Assembly (NCBI GenBank): GCA_963920665.1
Contig: OY987267.1
Span: 16,182,001 to 16,246,000 of the forward strand
Direction: 5' to 3'
Length of the DNA stretch: 64,000 bases
Source: Straminergon stramineum
Taxonomy: Eukaryota > Streptophyta > Bryopsida > Hypnales > Calliergonaceae
Shown: in pieces, positions 13,741 through 26,806 of the stretch
Layout: each line of letters begins with the position of its first letter
Position numbering within the stretch: the first letter of the stretch is position 1
Made by a program: the position numbers and the translations under genes
The notes under the pieces: model-generated
The model's input: only the letters and a program-made list of their open reading frames with translations
Told to the model about the DNA's origin: nothing
The model's database searches: none

Positions 13741-13928
13741 CACTAAATAGAGGTATGAAGGGGACCCATACTAATTAATTGACATTCCACACTATATAAA
13801 TATCTACCTTTATTATATATCAAAAGTTATTGAAGTGTCCTAGGGATGCACATCATGTTTCAAACATCTACAATTTTCTACAATCAATCCCTTTCATTTT
13901 TTGGTCTCCTTCATACCACTATTTAGTG
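13741..13928. mobile_element. TA-flanked MITE with CACTAAATAG ends
   Basis: Terminal inverted repeats of about 26 bp with two mismatches begin CACTAAATAGAGGTATGAAG on the left and CACTAAATAGTGGTATGAAG on the complementary right. Both ends abut TA. The 188-bp element is non-coding, and a relative of nearly the same length lies at 29898-30086 in the opposite orientation. Confidence 0.8.
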
Positions 13929-16636
13929 TAGTTTATTTCAATCAATCCCAAAAATCACTATTAAAAAAATAAAAAATAAAAAAATTTAAATTCTTAAGAC
14001 TTATTTGTTTCACTTTATAAGTTTTGAAGTACATTTAAGTCATAACATCTTAAGAATTGATCCTTGTTGAAATATAGTGTATTTAATTATTTTATAAAAA
14101 ATATATAATTTATTATATTTTTGACATACTCTTAGAAATTTTTAATTGAAACTAATGTAAAATTGAAATTTTCATAATATTATAAAATATAATCAAATAT
14201 TTAACAAAATTCAATATTTCCTTATCACAATTTATATATTTTTTATAGTCAATTTTATATTAGAAATTCTAAAAATAATAGATTTAATAAATTAAAAATG
14301 TGAAGTACATATAATGCTTGAGTATTGGTTTTAAGTGATACATTTTTTGCCTTGTATAAATGTCTTTGACATTATTATTTGATTCAATGTTAATTCCAAA
14401 GATTGTAAGCTTCAAAATTAATACTAGTACATTTGAAATGACTTAATTTGCCACTTTCTCTAAATGTATTATTTTTTATCATGATGTTTTCAAATAATAC
14501 ACCCTCCTTCATATCTATTTTTTTTCACTTGTTTACACACATTCTAAATTAAAATGTGAAACTAGGGTACATCATAATGCTATGTAAAAAAAGTACCACA
14601 ATAGATAAGAAGTATTATGAGAGTATAAATATAAAGTTATGGATCCTTGTTCAATTTGTAGCTTATAAATGAACACGTAACTTAAAAAGGATATGGGACA
14701 ACCTAAAAGAATATGACAATATTTTTATTCACATTTTAAAACTCCACATATTATAAGATAATAACAATTAAAGAATCAATTAACTAAATTGAATTGAAAT
14801 GAATCATGTTTAAAAAATGAATACTAGTTTTGAAAACAATCTCATAGATCCATTCCTTCATTTTGGCAAAAAAAAATGAGTGGGTGCATTATTTGTTTCT
14901 TTTTCTCCACACTCCCTAACTAATGCACAATCTTTAGGGTGCTACCTTTTAGAACTTTTATTCAGCACTATCATAGTAATGTACTTGTACAATCATTTCA
15001 GCAAACAATACCTAAAAGTTTTGGAAGATTAAATTTTTAATTTCATTTACATGGGAAAAATTGAATTTCAAAGAATTTTTCTTTAGCATTTAACAAACTA
15101 TATTTTTTTAAATTAATTAAATATCCAATAGAGATATGTCAACCCAACCTTTCACTTATAATACCCTATTGATTTCTTTTATCAAATTATCGAGTGACGA
15201 ACAAAGAACCCTAAATTCTTTTTATATACCATAACAGATAAATTTATAGTTTATTGCACAATGATACCTACAGTTTTATGTACATTTTTATATTTAAAAC
15301 TTTATTTTGTATTCAATTATGCAAAATAGTATAACTTGATTTACTAGTACATTTTGTTGATCACTTTTACAACTTTTAAGCATTTTCATTTGTTTCTATA
15401 TTTGTGATTTTAATTTTCAAATCTTAATATTCAAGAGCATATCTATTAAACTATCAACTTTTACAGTATCCATTCTATAATTGTTCAATTTAAAATATTG
15501 ATGATTTCATACATTTAAATTTCAATATATTTTATTTATAGAATATACATCAAAATTATTTCATGAGATTTGTGTTAAAGAATAAGGATGAATTATTGGT
15601 GCTTTCTTGTTTAATAAGGAAGTTTTGAAACATATCTTGATTATACTGATGGGGATAACATTGTATACCACCTCTAAATACATTATTCTCTAAATCAATT
15701 TTCAAAGATTTTTCAATAAGTATGATTTGTAAATCTTAAAAAACAAAAAAACTAACAATATGTACTATTAACTATTTGAATTGTCCTCTAATTTATGTCA
15801 AAGTATAAAAATGAATATAATTTTTGGTTGAATTTGAAAATTTCACCCTGTTCCCAAACATAGTCAAATTCACCAATATCAATGTTACTCTTTAATGTAT
15901 TAAATAGGCTCAACTTTAGACTTGTAGTGAAATTGAACATAGGGCATTAAATTCACAAGAAAAATTTTCAATTTCAATAATAAAGATTTGTTATACTTGC
16001 AATAGATTTGTTTTGATTGTTGTAATTAGTTTGTTGATGCATTTTTATTTTAAAGCAATATCAAATATTATTGATTAAAAGATATAACCTTTTACTTTCA
16101 TAAAGAAGTTTTAGGTATTCATTGATTTTCTTACATATTCAATATATTATAACATTTGATTGTATCATTAGTCCATCATGTATTTTAGTTCTTTTTACTG
16201 TTGAATGATTGTCATTATTTGTGAGGTAATATCAACAAATTTTTTTTACATTGTCATTTTCTAAAAGATAGTGTTGTTTTACAGTGAGAATAAAGCAATT
16301 TATTAAAATCATGGTTTTATATATATACTAAGAAAGAACCTAGGTGTTGGAGCTAGAATATCATTCTTGCATATTACTTTGTCTTAATTTTAATCATATG
16401 CCGAGGGATTCATTGGTATCTAGTGGAAGTTTTTAATAGGTGATATCAAATTTTAAATACTAATTATATTTATAATCTGAAATATTTGTTCAAAATAAAA
16501 AATAAAATAGACATTCAATTTTAATAATCAATAGTACACAACTTGTACTTGGTTTGGTTTATGTTTGTAAGAAATTCCACCTTAGAGATTTATTTGATTA
16601 TAGATTTATGTTTGCTTGCAAGAAGATAGAATTGTA
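13929..16636. other. AT-rich intergenic stretch, nothing identified
   Basis: No open frame over 60 codons that resembles a protein, no paired splice sites around conserved motifs, and no clear repeat ends were found. Confidence 0.55.
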
Positions 16637-17237
16637 TTAACCCCTAAAGGACTGGGTGTGTTTGAATAAAGCTCTTGTTTTCTTGTCTAGCTCTTGTAAC
16701 AAGCATAATTTCTCAAATGTGTGATATAATTTTGATGATCACCACCGTTGAAATAAAAGAAGACTTATGAAGCTTTCCTATGAAGAAAAGATCGACAAAA
16801 TCGCAAAATTTTTGAGAAAATGCCACCGTTGACAAAATTGATGAAAGATATCCAATTCAGCAGAACTTTGTACATGCGCTGAAATTGAAATGTTGGAATT
16901 GGAATGCTCAAAAATGATCCAAAAACTCTGATTTTTTTTCCACAAGAACATATCATTATAATTTAGATGTGCAATTTTTTTTAAATCATTTTGAGGTGTG
17001 GAAAAGAAGATATGAGCACAATAAGTGATAGCCCTTAGTACTTTTCCTATTCCCAAAAAATTCACCAAAAATGACTCACTCAATCATTTCTCGATTGGAT
17101 TGTACAGATGGATTCAACAAAAAAATCGTCTAGGGTCTCTTTATTGGTCACAGACTGTTAGTTAGGTTCACATTCCGAATTTCTACAAATGTAGTTGTAG
17201 AAGCCATGTGGTGGCCTTATGGTCCTTTAGGGGTTAA
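16637..17237. mobile_element. TTAA-flanked TIR element, copy 1
   Basis: It begins TTAACCCCTAAAGGAC and ends GTCCTTTAGGGGTTAA, a 16-bp perfect inverted repeat including TTAA. Flanks outside TTAA do not match, so TTAA is the only visible duplication. An inverted relative of almost the same length is at 23864-24461. The open frames inside (such as 16778-17083 minus) show no transposase motif. The TTAA-CCC ends suggest a piggyBac-type non-autonomous element. Confidence 0.75.
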
Positions 17238-18496
17238 TCATAAGTAAGTAAAGCATATATTTTTTCATTCATTTCTTTTCAACATCAACATAATTATACA
17301 AACAACTATATTATGCATTATGCATTATATCTTTCAAATCATTTTAATAATCAAATTCTGTAATTTTTTAAATTATCATTTAAAAGTATATTGAATAATT
17401 TCAAAGTTAAATATCTAAATTTTGTGCTACATGAATGTTTTCAATTGCATTTTAATTAACAAAATATTAATAATTCTTGTTCAAGTCTTTCAAATGCAAT
17501 CTTCTAAATTAAATTTTACATATAAAATTTCTAATAATTAGATTAAATTTAACATTACTTTTACAAAAATATGATTAATTGGATTTCATATCAAAGGTGT
17601 ACCAAAGTATATATAAGGCTAACAAAGAATATAATTGATCAAATTTTAATCAATTAGGATACATGTAAGTTTTCTTTAAATTTTTTTGAAAACATAAATT
17701 TAGGAAAAATAAAATTTTGTGATAGAATCCACTGATTCATTCCAAATATCAAACTTTGTTCCTATAATTTTGAAATTTATCATTTTTTTGTATAATAATA
17801 GATAATTAACACAATACATCAAATCAATAAAAACTTTATAATAATTGAAATGATATTCATTTAAAAAAATAGAATTTATATTTTTGATTCATCAAAGATA
17901 AATGATGTACTTGATATTTTAATTTAAAATAATATTTGAGTGTTCAAATGTGGCATCAAAATAATACATAGATGGATCATGGAATATTAAAATGATTATA
18001 AAATATATTAAATTTAATATTATTTGCAATAATTTTATTTAATTAAAAGATGTTGTGAGATAGAGCTTTATCAAGATGACCTATAGCGTTTAAATGGCCA
18101 CTTATTTTCACAATGTGGCATGAATATAAAGAATATAAACATTGAGCTTCTAATTTAGAATATTCATCTTGCACTTGTTGAATTTTAAATTTTACCTATC
18201 TTGATTGTATGCACCAATTTAAAAAAAATTGTGATGAATTTGAATGAATGATTGTATGTTGAATATTAATTTTGTATAAATGAATGAAAATAATAGAATA
18301 ATAAAAAATAATTATTACTCTACAAAAAAAAAGAACTAGATGATTTTATTATAGATGGTTACAAATGCATAAGATTATTAAATATTTTTTTCAAAGTATT
18401 TGATATAGTTACAATTGTTATAGTATCAAGGGATATAAATCTTTTCAATATCATTTCTGAAGGTATATTTTTGGTGACTCATGACGGTAATTGCTA
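17238..18496. other. AT-rich stretch 3' of the aspartic protease gene
   Basis: No gene seen. A possible poly(A) signal (AATAAA on the minus strand) is at 18350-18345, about 150 bp past the protease stop codon. Confidence 0.45.
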
Positions 18497-21400
18497 TCAT
18501 TCATGTTTTCTTTTCTTATTGAACTGACACTTAGGCAATGCCATAAAGCCCACACGATATTTTTCATTATCAAATATTATGAGATGCTCAGCCAACATAC
18601 GAGCTGCAAAAATATATTGTAATACATATTTAAAATATATATACTAATAATACAATATCTATTGGACATATTTTACACCATTAGATCAACATTTTGTATT
18701 CTTTTCAATCAATTTCAATTCAAGAGAAGGAGAGAATTTTTCTACTATATATCAAGTTACAATTTTAAAGCTAGTCATATACTTCACTACTTTTTTTCAT
18801 AATGCATCATGATATATAGTTTTTTAATTTTAAAGATAATTTTATTTTAAGATTTATCAATTAAGAAACAAAAACTAAACAATTTCAACTATTGCTAGTA
18901 TTTTTAATAGAACTTGGTGAAAAGGAAAATGACAAATGGCAAGATGATCCACTTACATCCATTTACACCTTTAACTAGAGAAGTTCAAATTCAAACAATA
19001 ATTTTTGCATCAAATTTTAATAATAAAGAATCTAAAATATTGCATTTGCACATTTTCAACATTCAAAAGTTGAACACATAAAATCTATTTTTTTTAGTGA
19101 GTTTTTTAATATTCTACCAAAAATATTATTTTTAATGAAAAAATAATGAATACTTTAATTTTAGATGTCCAAACATTTTCCTATCTAAAATTTTCAATCA
19201 TACATGTCCTATGCAATTGGAAAAAATTATTATCACTATTAATATCACTTGTAATTTATTTGCATTTTTGTTTAATGTCCTAAAAATTGATAACATATTA
19301 GATACTTGATATTCAACTTACCACCAAGAACCAAAGTATTAGTTGGGTATTCTATCCTTTCATCAAATTTCCTCATATTTGCACATATTCCATTTTCCAT
19401 CTATACACAAGTTTGAATAAAAGAATTAAGTTTTCAAATATTCAAAGTCTTTTTTATATTTCTTTTGGAAGAAACAACATTAAAAATTTCATAAGAATAT
19501 TTTCACTAAAAAATAATTTTTGTATAATATAGAAATAATTAGCATATTGATATCTTCATATAAGGAAATACCCTTACAAATTTATAGAATGCTAAATAAT
19601 TTGTTGGAGATATTGTCAATGCTTCTCCATTAAAAAACTTTAAAGATAATTTTGGAAAATCAAGTGAAATCATTTCTAAAGTACTTGAGCTGTTGTTATG
19701 CAATAAAACAAGAAAAAATTTTAATTTATAAACTTTTGACACAATAAATTTATAAATATTTTACTCCAATTTTTGGACACATGGAGTTATAATCATGAAT
19801 GTAATTTCACTACATTTTCTTAACTTCAATATAAAACTTGTTTAGTCACCTTTCATCTAAAGGTTCAGGAAAGTTCCAACACTTGAAATGTCCCATTTCT
19901 TCTTCATATTTTGTATATCCCGCATTCAATGCACTTTCACTAATCTAATATTTAACCACAATATGTTTCATTTGAAGATTAACTTTGTTTAGAACATTGT
20001 AAATAGAATTAGATTATTTCCTAAAACACTTTCTATATGTTTTTAGTTATAGTAAGATGAAACTTACATAATGGATTATAGTTTCAAAAAGAGTAGTTTC
20101 CATGAAAGTCAATGGTGCTCCTACATCAATCATCAAATTGGCATTTATAGGAATGCTAATGTCTTCATCAATCCATAATTCTAAAACTCTTAGTTCATAA
20201 GTTCTGTATCAACAAATCAATGATTTTTTTACATATATGTACTATTTCAATAAAAAAAATACAACATCATTTTTCATCTTAAAAAGTAATGACAAATCCC
20301 TATAACCTTTTATAAATGTTTTTGATATGTGAATCTTCTTCTACAATGTTTTGTTTTAACCTCTAGGTGTGTTGTTTATTAGAATTGAAAAATCAATATG
20401 TAATACTTACTTTGTTACAAATTAAGTGTCCCATTTCATGAAAGTCCATGTGATAAAGAAAAACACTTTATTTACATTCAGAGTTTTGGTGTTAAAAAAA
20501 ATAGGATTTTAGACTTTAAAAATTTAGGATTTATAGGTGCCAAATTAGTTTTTTTTGTCTTTTTATCATTGCACCATTGCATGATTGAAATAATGATAAT
20601 CAATATTGGCAACAATTATGAGGTGCCACATACGGAAAAAGATTGCTTAGAACAAGCCAAGGAATAATCTACTTGCTTCCCTTGTGATGCACACATTATT
20701 CAATGTGCTAATGAGGATATGCTAGACATAGTGAATACTGAATTTGGGACCAAAAACACCCCCCGAATGGGCCACTTAGTTTAGGATGGAGGGAATATGA
20801 GATTTTTTTGGTTAACTATAATTGTATGCATGTTGATGCATAGAAATGTGGGGCACAAAATATGAACCAAAATCTAAATCATTAAAGCATAAATATCATA
20901 AATAAAAACATGTCATATTATATATTCATTTTTGTGACTCTTGTGAATACTAAAATAAAATAGAAAAATAAATATTTCATAGTATTTAATTTTTGACCAA
21001 ATCTTATAGTCTAAATTAAAATTTTGAAATTTCTAGAATCATTAAAAATGATTAAAATACATAGCTAGGCAACATTTCAAACTATAAACAAACATATCTT
21101 CAAGAGATATTTACAAACCTAATTAATTTGTCATACAAACTTCATGATATATTGGTCAATGAGCTACATACTCATCTCCAAAAATATATTCCTCTGAAAT
21201 GTCTATCCATTTTATTTGAGCTTTAGAATGTGGATCATGAAGGTCGCCAAAGTATAAATATCCAACTTTTGCTTCATCATGTTTACTAAAATAGTTTTCA
21301 AAACAAAATCCAAAAATTAATGGAATACCATGCTTTGAAAAGGACATTTGAACTCCATAGGTTGATCTACTAAGACCCAATAATCCATCAACAACATCCT

Positions 21401-22693
21401 TATATTCACCAATTAGATTAAAATCTTTGATACTACACCTATTAGTGTTCAATCATACTTATCATATTACAATGTTGATCGATACAAATGTCATTTGAAA
21501 AAAATACTAAAAAAATATGAGTAATATCTTATAAAATAGAAATATTATTTATTCATCTTGATATAGAGAAAATCATTCTATATTTCTTAAATGATGAACT
21601 TATTTATTGTAATTTATATTTTCAATCAATCCAAATATCAAGGATAGTCTAAGTAAATGTTATTGTCTACAAAATATAAGAACTTGCCCCACATATGTTT
21701 CACTCAAGTGTACTAAACCAACTCCTGTCATAAGATCAATAATGTGCAATTGTATATTTGCTTTGACGATAACACCACTAGAATGACTTTTATCTTCATA
21801 TGCAATATGATACAAACAAGGATTTTCAGCCATTCCTTCAAATTGGAGATTATTATCATGCAAAAATGTAGCCCTAAAATGTTTTCTAGTTACCTTCAAA
21901 CAATATGGATCTGTAGAAGAAACTATTTTTTTCTACATCACAAAAAACAATACATATATAAGATATATTTACTTAACCAAACATTGTAAGTAATTAAAAG
22001 CAGTAAGCATATTTATTTCTTTTAATTTCAAGAATTACCTACATAATATTTGTAACCTGGTATGATTTGTAATCACATCTAAACCATGTGAGAAAACTTC
22101 CAGTGTCCACTTCAAGATTGAATAATTGACCATCAATCATGAATTTTGTATAAAGGGAGGGAGATTTCATAGAGCCAAGCAAATCCCATGATGTTGTCTT
22201 TGGATGTTTTCCCATGCCTATTTGTCTCATATACCGGTATGAAGTATTATTTATCAATGAATTTGGATGCTTTGAATACAATTCATACCTACTAATGTTG
22301 TTATAGAGTGTTGGAATTGAATTGTTCCATGTTAAGCAAATCCAAAGTAAAATACATGTAACAAAGATAGTAGAAAATAATGCACAATTAGCATTTAGAT
22401 TGTTTTGTTGCAACTTCAATATCCTTGATACTTGAACATGTGATGTTGATAAAGATGGCTGATAAAAAGTATTTCAAGGATTATATTTTAGAAGTGCTAC
22501 ATGATATTTGTAGTATGGAATACAATAAATTTATGTTGTATTCAAATATGCCATATCTATATGCATTTAATCAATAGATATAAAATATGAAGTCTTTGAA
22601 ATGTCAATGTTTAATATATATTATAATGTAAACCTTTCCATGCTCAAAATATTCAAGCTTGCGATGGTAATTGTCTTTAATTGGCCTCTTCAT
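18497..22693 (-). CDS. Membrane-anchored aspartic protease, APCB1-like
   Basis: Nine minus-strand exons: 22693-22634, 22458-22057, 21932-21688, 21438-21172, 20203-20068, 19944-19850, 19689-19578, 19400-19322 and 18603-18497. They join in phase to 1503 nt, 500 aa. The order is a short basic N-terminal exon, one membrane segment (about 44-64), the first catalytic motif VDTGS (Asp138), a flap-region motif (YHIAYEDKSHSSG), a DGLLGLSR block, the second motif IDVGA (Asp351), then LVLGG and IIFDNEKYRVGF near the end. This order matches plant A1 proteases of the APCB1 (At1g49050) type, which processes BAG6 in defence-related autophagy. The protein is shorter than APCB1 (about 580 aa), and the Cys-rich loop after the first motif seems missing. 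Intron 3 is GC-AG. The start is the only in-frame ATG upstream of the membrane segment; the first exon is the least certain part. Confidence 0.87.
21439..21687 (-). other. GC-AG intron in the aspartic protease gene
   Basis: The donor is GTGGG|GCAAGT and the acceptor CTAATAG|G. No GT donor of the required phase exists near the end of exon 3. Using this GC donor restores the frame and joins ..YV-GC.., the position of the family's conserved FGC motif. GCAAGT is the usual context of plant GC-AG introns. Confidence 0.75.
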
Positions 22694-23863
22694 ATTCAAG
22701 AATAATATACTTTGTTAAAAAATATGCATTATTTTGAAAAGAATTCAAAAAAATTTAGCATCAATTCCATTGTAAAATTCTAATTCAAATGTATCTAAAA
22801 TTTGCATCACCTAATCAATGAAGAATATAGCATTTTTTAATCATTTTGTTTTAGATCTCTCTAAGATCCAACTTAATACAATGGCTCCATCTATTTTTTT
22901 ACATTCTTGTCAAGCACATTTGGGACGACCAATATTGAGATTGGAAGTCTCAATTAGAATCCATACTCTAATTTGTTGGATCAAAATAAAAATACATATA
23001 GAAACCATTTTACATTCAATAAAATTTATTCTTAAATTTTAATTATTTTTTAAGTTCTAAATAATTTTTTAGAAGGGATTGATATTCAACAATTTTCAAA
23101 TTTCAATTGTTTTTTATAACTTCATATGAATTTTTCAGAATAAACGATATAACTCATTGTTTACTATGAAGAAGATATTTAATAAAAAAAACTTAGATGC
23201 AAATACATCAATATATGTAAGAATTTTTTTTATTATATTCCTTTCAATATGTAATAAAATACAACATTTTCTCTAACATGAATTACTCCTCAACTTTTTG
23301 AAGATGATGTATATAATACTTGAAGTATGTCTTACTTTTTGAAGTTGACCCCGGAAGGATGAACTAACATCTTTTTTGACAACATAACAACTTTGGTCTT
23401 CTAATTACGAATGGAATTTCTATAATTTTCTTGGATATTTTCACACAACATGTGGATGAGAAGTAGTTTTGAGACTTACTAATTTTCACAACTATTGATG
23501 ATAAGGTTAAAAAGTCATTGATTCAAATTATTTTCTTCCTAAATACATGTAGCTCAAGTAGCTCAAAAAATATCCTTTTTCTTCCTTTTGTAGTACAATA
23601 CCTTGGGCACATAATCCTCACCAAATGCAAAATAGATCACCAATACCTACTATCTCATTTCCCATTAAACTACATCAAATACACATGTACATATCTATAT
23701 TATAGAAATAAACAATCGAATCCATTTTTTAAATATAATAATCATTGAAAAATATATTAATAATATTGAATTATAAAAATAATAAAATCAAAATATTAAA
23801 AATGTATACATATTCTAGTTAGAAACTACAACCCTAGCTCAATATCAAGAGAGTCTCTATAGC
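22694..23863. other. AT-rich upstream region of the protease gene
   Basis: Contains short plus-strand open frames (22818-23042, 23518-23748) with no recognisable motif. No promoter element could be placed reliably. Confidence 0.45.
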
Positions 23864-24461
23864 TTAATACCTAAAGGACCATAGGGCCACCACATGGCTT
23901 CCGCAACTACATTTTGTAGAAAATTTGAAATGTTAACTCCACTAATAGTCCATGAACAACAAAGACCCCAAATGATTTTTTTTCTACTCAATTTGTTTGT
24001 ACAATCCAATCAAGAAATGATTGAATGTGCAATTTTTGGTGACTATTTTTTGAGGATGGAAAAGGTGCTCTGGGCTGTCACTTCACATTCTCATATCTTT
24101 TTTTTTCTTCACCTCAAAATGATTTGAAAAAAATTACACACCAATATCATGATGATATGTACTCATAGGGAAAAAATCAAAGTTTTTTGAACACTTGAAT
24201 TTGAGCATTCCAATTTCAACATATATACAAAGTACTACCTAATTGAAAATCTTTCATCAATCTTGTCAATAGAGGCATTTTCTCAAAAATTGTGCAATTT
24301 CCTTTATCTGTTTTTCATAGGAAAGTTAAATAAGTCTTCTTTCAATTCAACAGTGGTGACCATCAAAATTATTTCTTACTAATGAAGAATTATGCTTGTT
24401 ACAAGAACTAGTCAACAAAACTAGTGCTATGCTCAAACACCTCTAGTCTTTTAGGGATTAA
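23864..24461. mobile_element. TTAA-flanked TIR element, copy 2 (inverted relative of copy 1)
   Basis: Left end TTAATACCTAAAGGACC, right end TCTTTTAGGGATTAA. Its reverse complement aligns with 16637-17237 along the whole length, including the CTTGTAACAAGCATAATT block and the AAGCCATGTGGTGGCC block near the other end. Length is 598 bp against 601. It has more end mutations than copy 1. Confidence 0.75.
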
Positions 24462-25115
24462 TAAGAAGCAAGTCCACAAAAATCAAACCTAGACTAGTAT
24501 GCATATAATCATCAACCTCTTGTACTACCCCTGGTAAATATAACCTAACTCAATAGGGTGATTGATCACCTAAGAAATACATATATCAATAGATCCAACC
24601 TACTACTTATTAGTTGGGAGTCCTTATCAGAAAATCGATGGCTTGGAAACAAAGCACCGACAATAACACTAACTATCTAAGCCTACATGGCATACATAGT
24701 CAAACTATTCCTGAGAGATTCTTTATTCACATTGGTCAAACAACCAAAGTTACTCTTCTTCTCCTCTTAAGAGAACAAAAGACCTTGAGATCAAACTCAT
24801 GGACTTTAAGATCGTAAGGTTTGAATGAGATAGTTTATCTACAATTAGGAAAAAAATATGAAAAATCTCCACCACATGTCCACATTCTTTGGATGCCACT
24901 ACCTTGTTGTAACCCTCAAATTTAATTCTCATCTGAGGATGGTGACCAACCATAATACAAAGGGCAACTTCAATTTGGATTTTGAAAGCACCAAATGTCA
25001 AATTCAATATAACCACAGTGGTAGATGTATAGGAATCAAAATTTAGTAACTATTACAATTGAAATTATTGCAAATCAATTATACATCTCAAATTTTCATC
25101 CCAAATGGACTTATT
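24462..25115. other. Intergenic, no supported gene
   Basis: Short open frames on both strands (24614-24817, 24750-25016) are unlike any protein I know. The less AT-rich composition may reflect an old transposon remnant. Confidence 0.4.
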
Positions 25116-26329
25116 GACTATAAGAACCCCCCATTTTGTGTGATGTTTTAGAAGTCGTGGTAGTATATTTTTTTGAACAGAAGGGGCGTTAATTGTAATG
25201 TCACCTAAAATCCGTCACAATTGACATCGCAAAAAACGTCCAAAATTTAGAAAAACACATTGTAATGTCAACTTGTTTGATGAAAACAAATGCAAAAAAC
25301 AGGTGTTCCAAGCTTTCTAAAATGCTCCACGTATACGCTGCATAGATTCCACCTCAGGGCGTGCCAAGTAGGTAGTGACACGTCAATTTTTTTTCACCCA
25401 ATCTGGTGATGATGTGGCACATTTTCATGTTGATTGAGAATTTGAATATTATTTTAAAAAAATCTATTATTTTAAAAAAGATCTACTATTTAAAAAAAAT
25501 CTATTTTATTTTCTAAAATAATCATTTAAATGAAAGTCCCAAAAAAATGAATAAGAAAAATTGTCAAATTCAACAAGAATTGACCATCTATCATTACGAG
25601 AATTTTTTATACGAAAGTTAAGTAAATACTTCGTAGATATTTTGCAAGAGTAAAGGGTGGAGATGTCCTTGTTATACTGAAATCTGTTGCTCATCCATGA
25701 CAAAGGATATGGGATAATTCAAAGATGGGAATTTCACAACACTGCATTTAGACATTGTTTTCAACGTTGACATGTGATTTTTGACATTTGGATGTTATTT
25801 CTAACATCCACACTTTATTTTCGACGTCTGCACATTTTTTCAAACAACTTACTTTGAACAAAAAATTTGCTTTACATGTCCCATATGGGTTGTCATACTT
25901 CCTACTACCACACTTGTATAAAGAACTTCCCTTTTCATCCATAGTGTACATCCATCCATTTCCTTTTTTTTCAAAACATGTCACATCGCTATCCTTCCCC
26001 TACGTTTTTCACATCTAGTCTACATTTTACCTTAGCCCACACTAATTTACAAAAATTTACCCACAGTGGATTCAAAACCCCTAGCTAATGTGGCACTTCC
26101 ATGTTTGGGGGGATGTTCTAATAAACATGACCATGTTTTACTTGATGTCCAAAAAAAAATACATGTCTCCTATGTCATCCACTTGTTTTTGCTCTAACAT
26201 CCCTATGTCTCTCCTAACATCCAACAGAAATCTACCTCCCATAAACTTCGGATTTGTGATGCACTGATGTCAATAAAAACATGATCCGTTTTATCAAAAC
26301 GCTACCCAAAAGGCAGGTTTCTTTTAGTG
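25116..26329. mobile_element. CACTA-like element
   Basis: The left end GACTATAAGAACCCCCCATT (first base changed from C) and right end GGCAGGTTTCTTTTAGTG pair as an imperfect inverted repeat. A 3-bp duplication ATT flanks both sides (25113-25115, 26330-26332), as expected for CACTA transposons. At 1214 bp it is too short for a transposase, and none is seen. Confidence 0.65.
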
Positions 26330-26410
26330 ATTGTACACAGGCAAAGCATTAGGACACTTAAATAAAGGGTGAAATAAAGGGTGAGAGACACCCTTTATTT
26401 ATAACCACTA

Positions 26411-26637
26411 TTAATCCTTAAAGGATAGGTTCATGAATTTGAAAATCACCCCTTTGGTTTAGTGTGAATAATTGGTTAAATTTTTTTCAAAAGCACCTAT
26501 TGGAAGTCAAACTACTATAAGACCTCCCCTTTACACATAAAATTTTCAAAGATGAATAGTTGCACCTCTATCATACATAGAAGGATTCTTTGTCATTCAT
26601 CCCCCCCAAAACAATTGCAATGTCTTTTAAGGGTTAA
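26411..26637. mobile_element. TTAA-flanked short TIR element
   Basis: Begins TTAATCCTTAAAGGA and ends TCTTTTAAGGGTTAA. The 227-bp interior matches, inverted, the element at 60603-60833 (shared block around GACAAAGAATCTTCCTATG). Non-coding. Confidence 0.7.
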
Positions 26638-26806
26638 TGTTTCCAACCCCATTCTCCATTCTCCCAAATTGTTTTCTTGCATCGTCCATGTCCCATGAAC
26701 TTTTGGCTATGTTTGATCACCAATGACAAGACAAAAGAACAATCCTCCTACCACCTCCTTTATGTGATCGATGGCTAAGAAAGCTTGAACTTTAGGACCT
26801 CTTCAC

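Noticed and set aside
16778..17083. 101-codon frame inside the TTAA element, considered as a transposase
   Set aside because: No DDE/DDD-type motif, far too short, and not preserved in the inverted relative at 23864-24461.
21156..22419. The protease gene as a frameshifted pseudogene at the exon 3/4 junction
   Set aside because: A GC-AG intron with the usual GCAAGT context restores phase and the conserved Gly-Cys; all other junctions are in phase.
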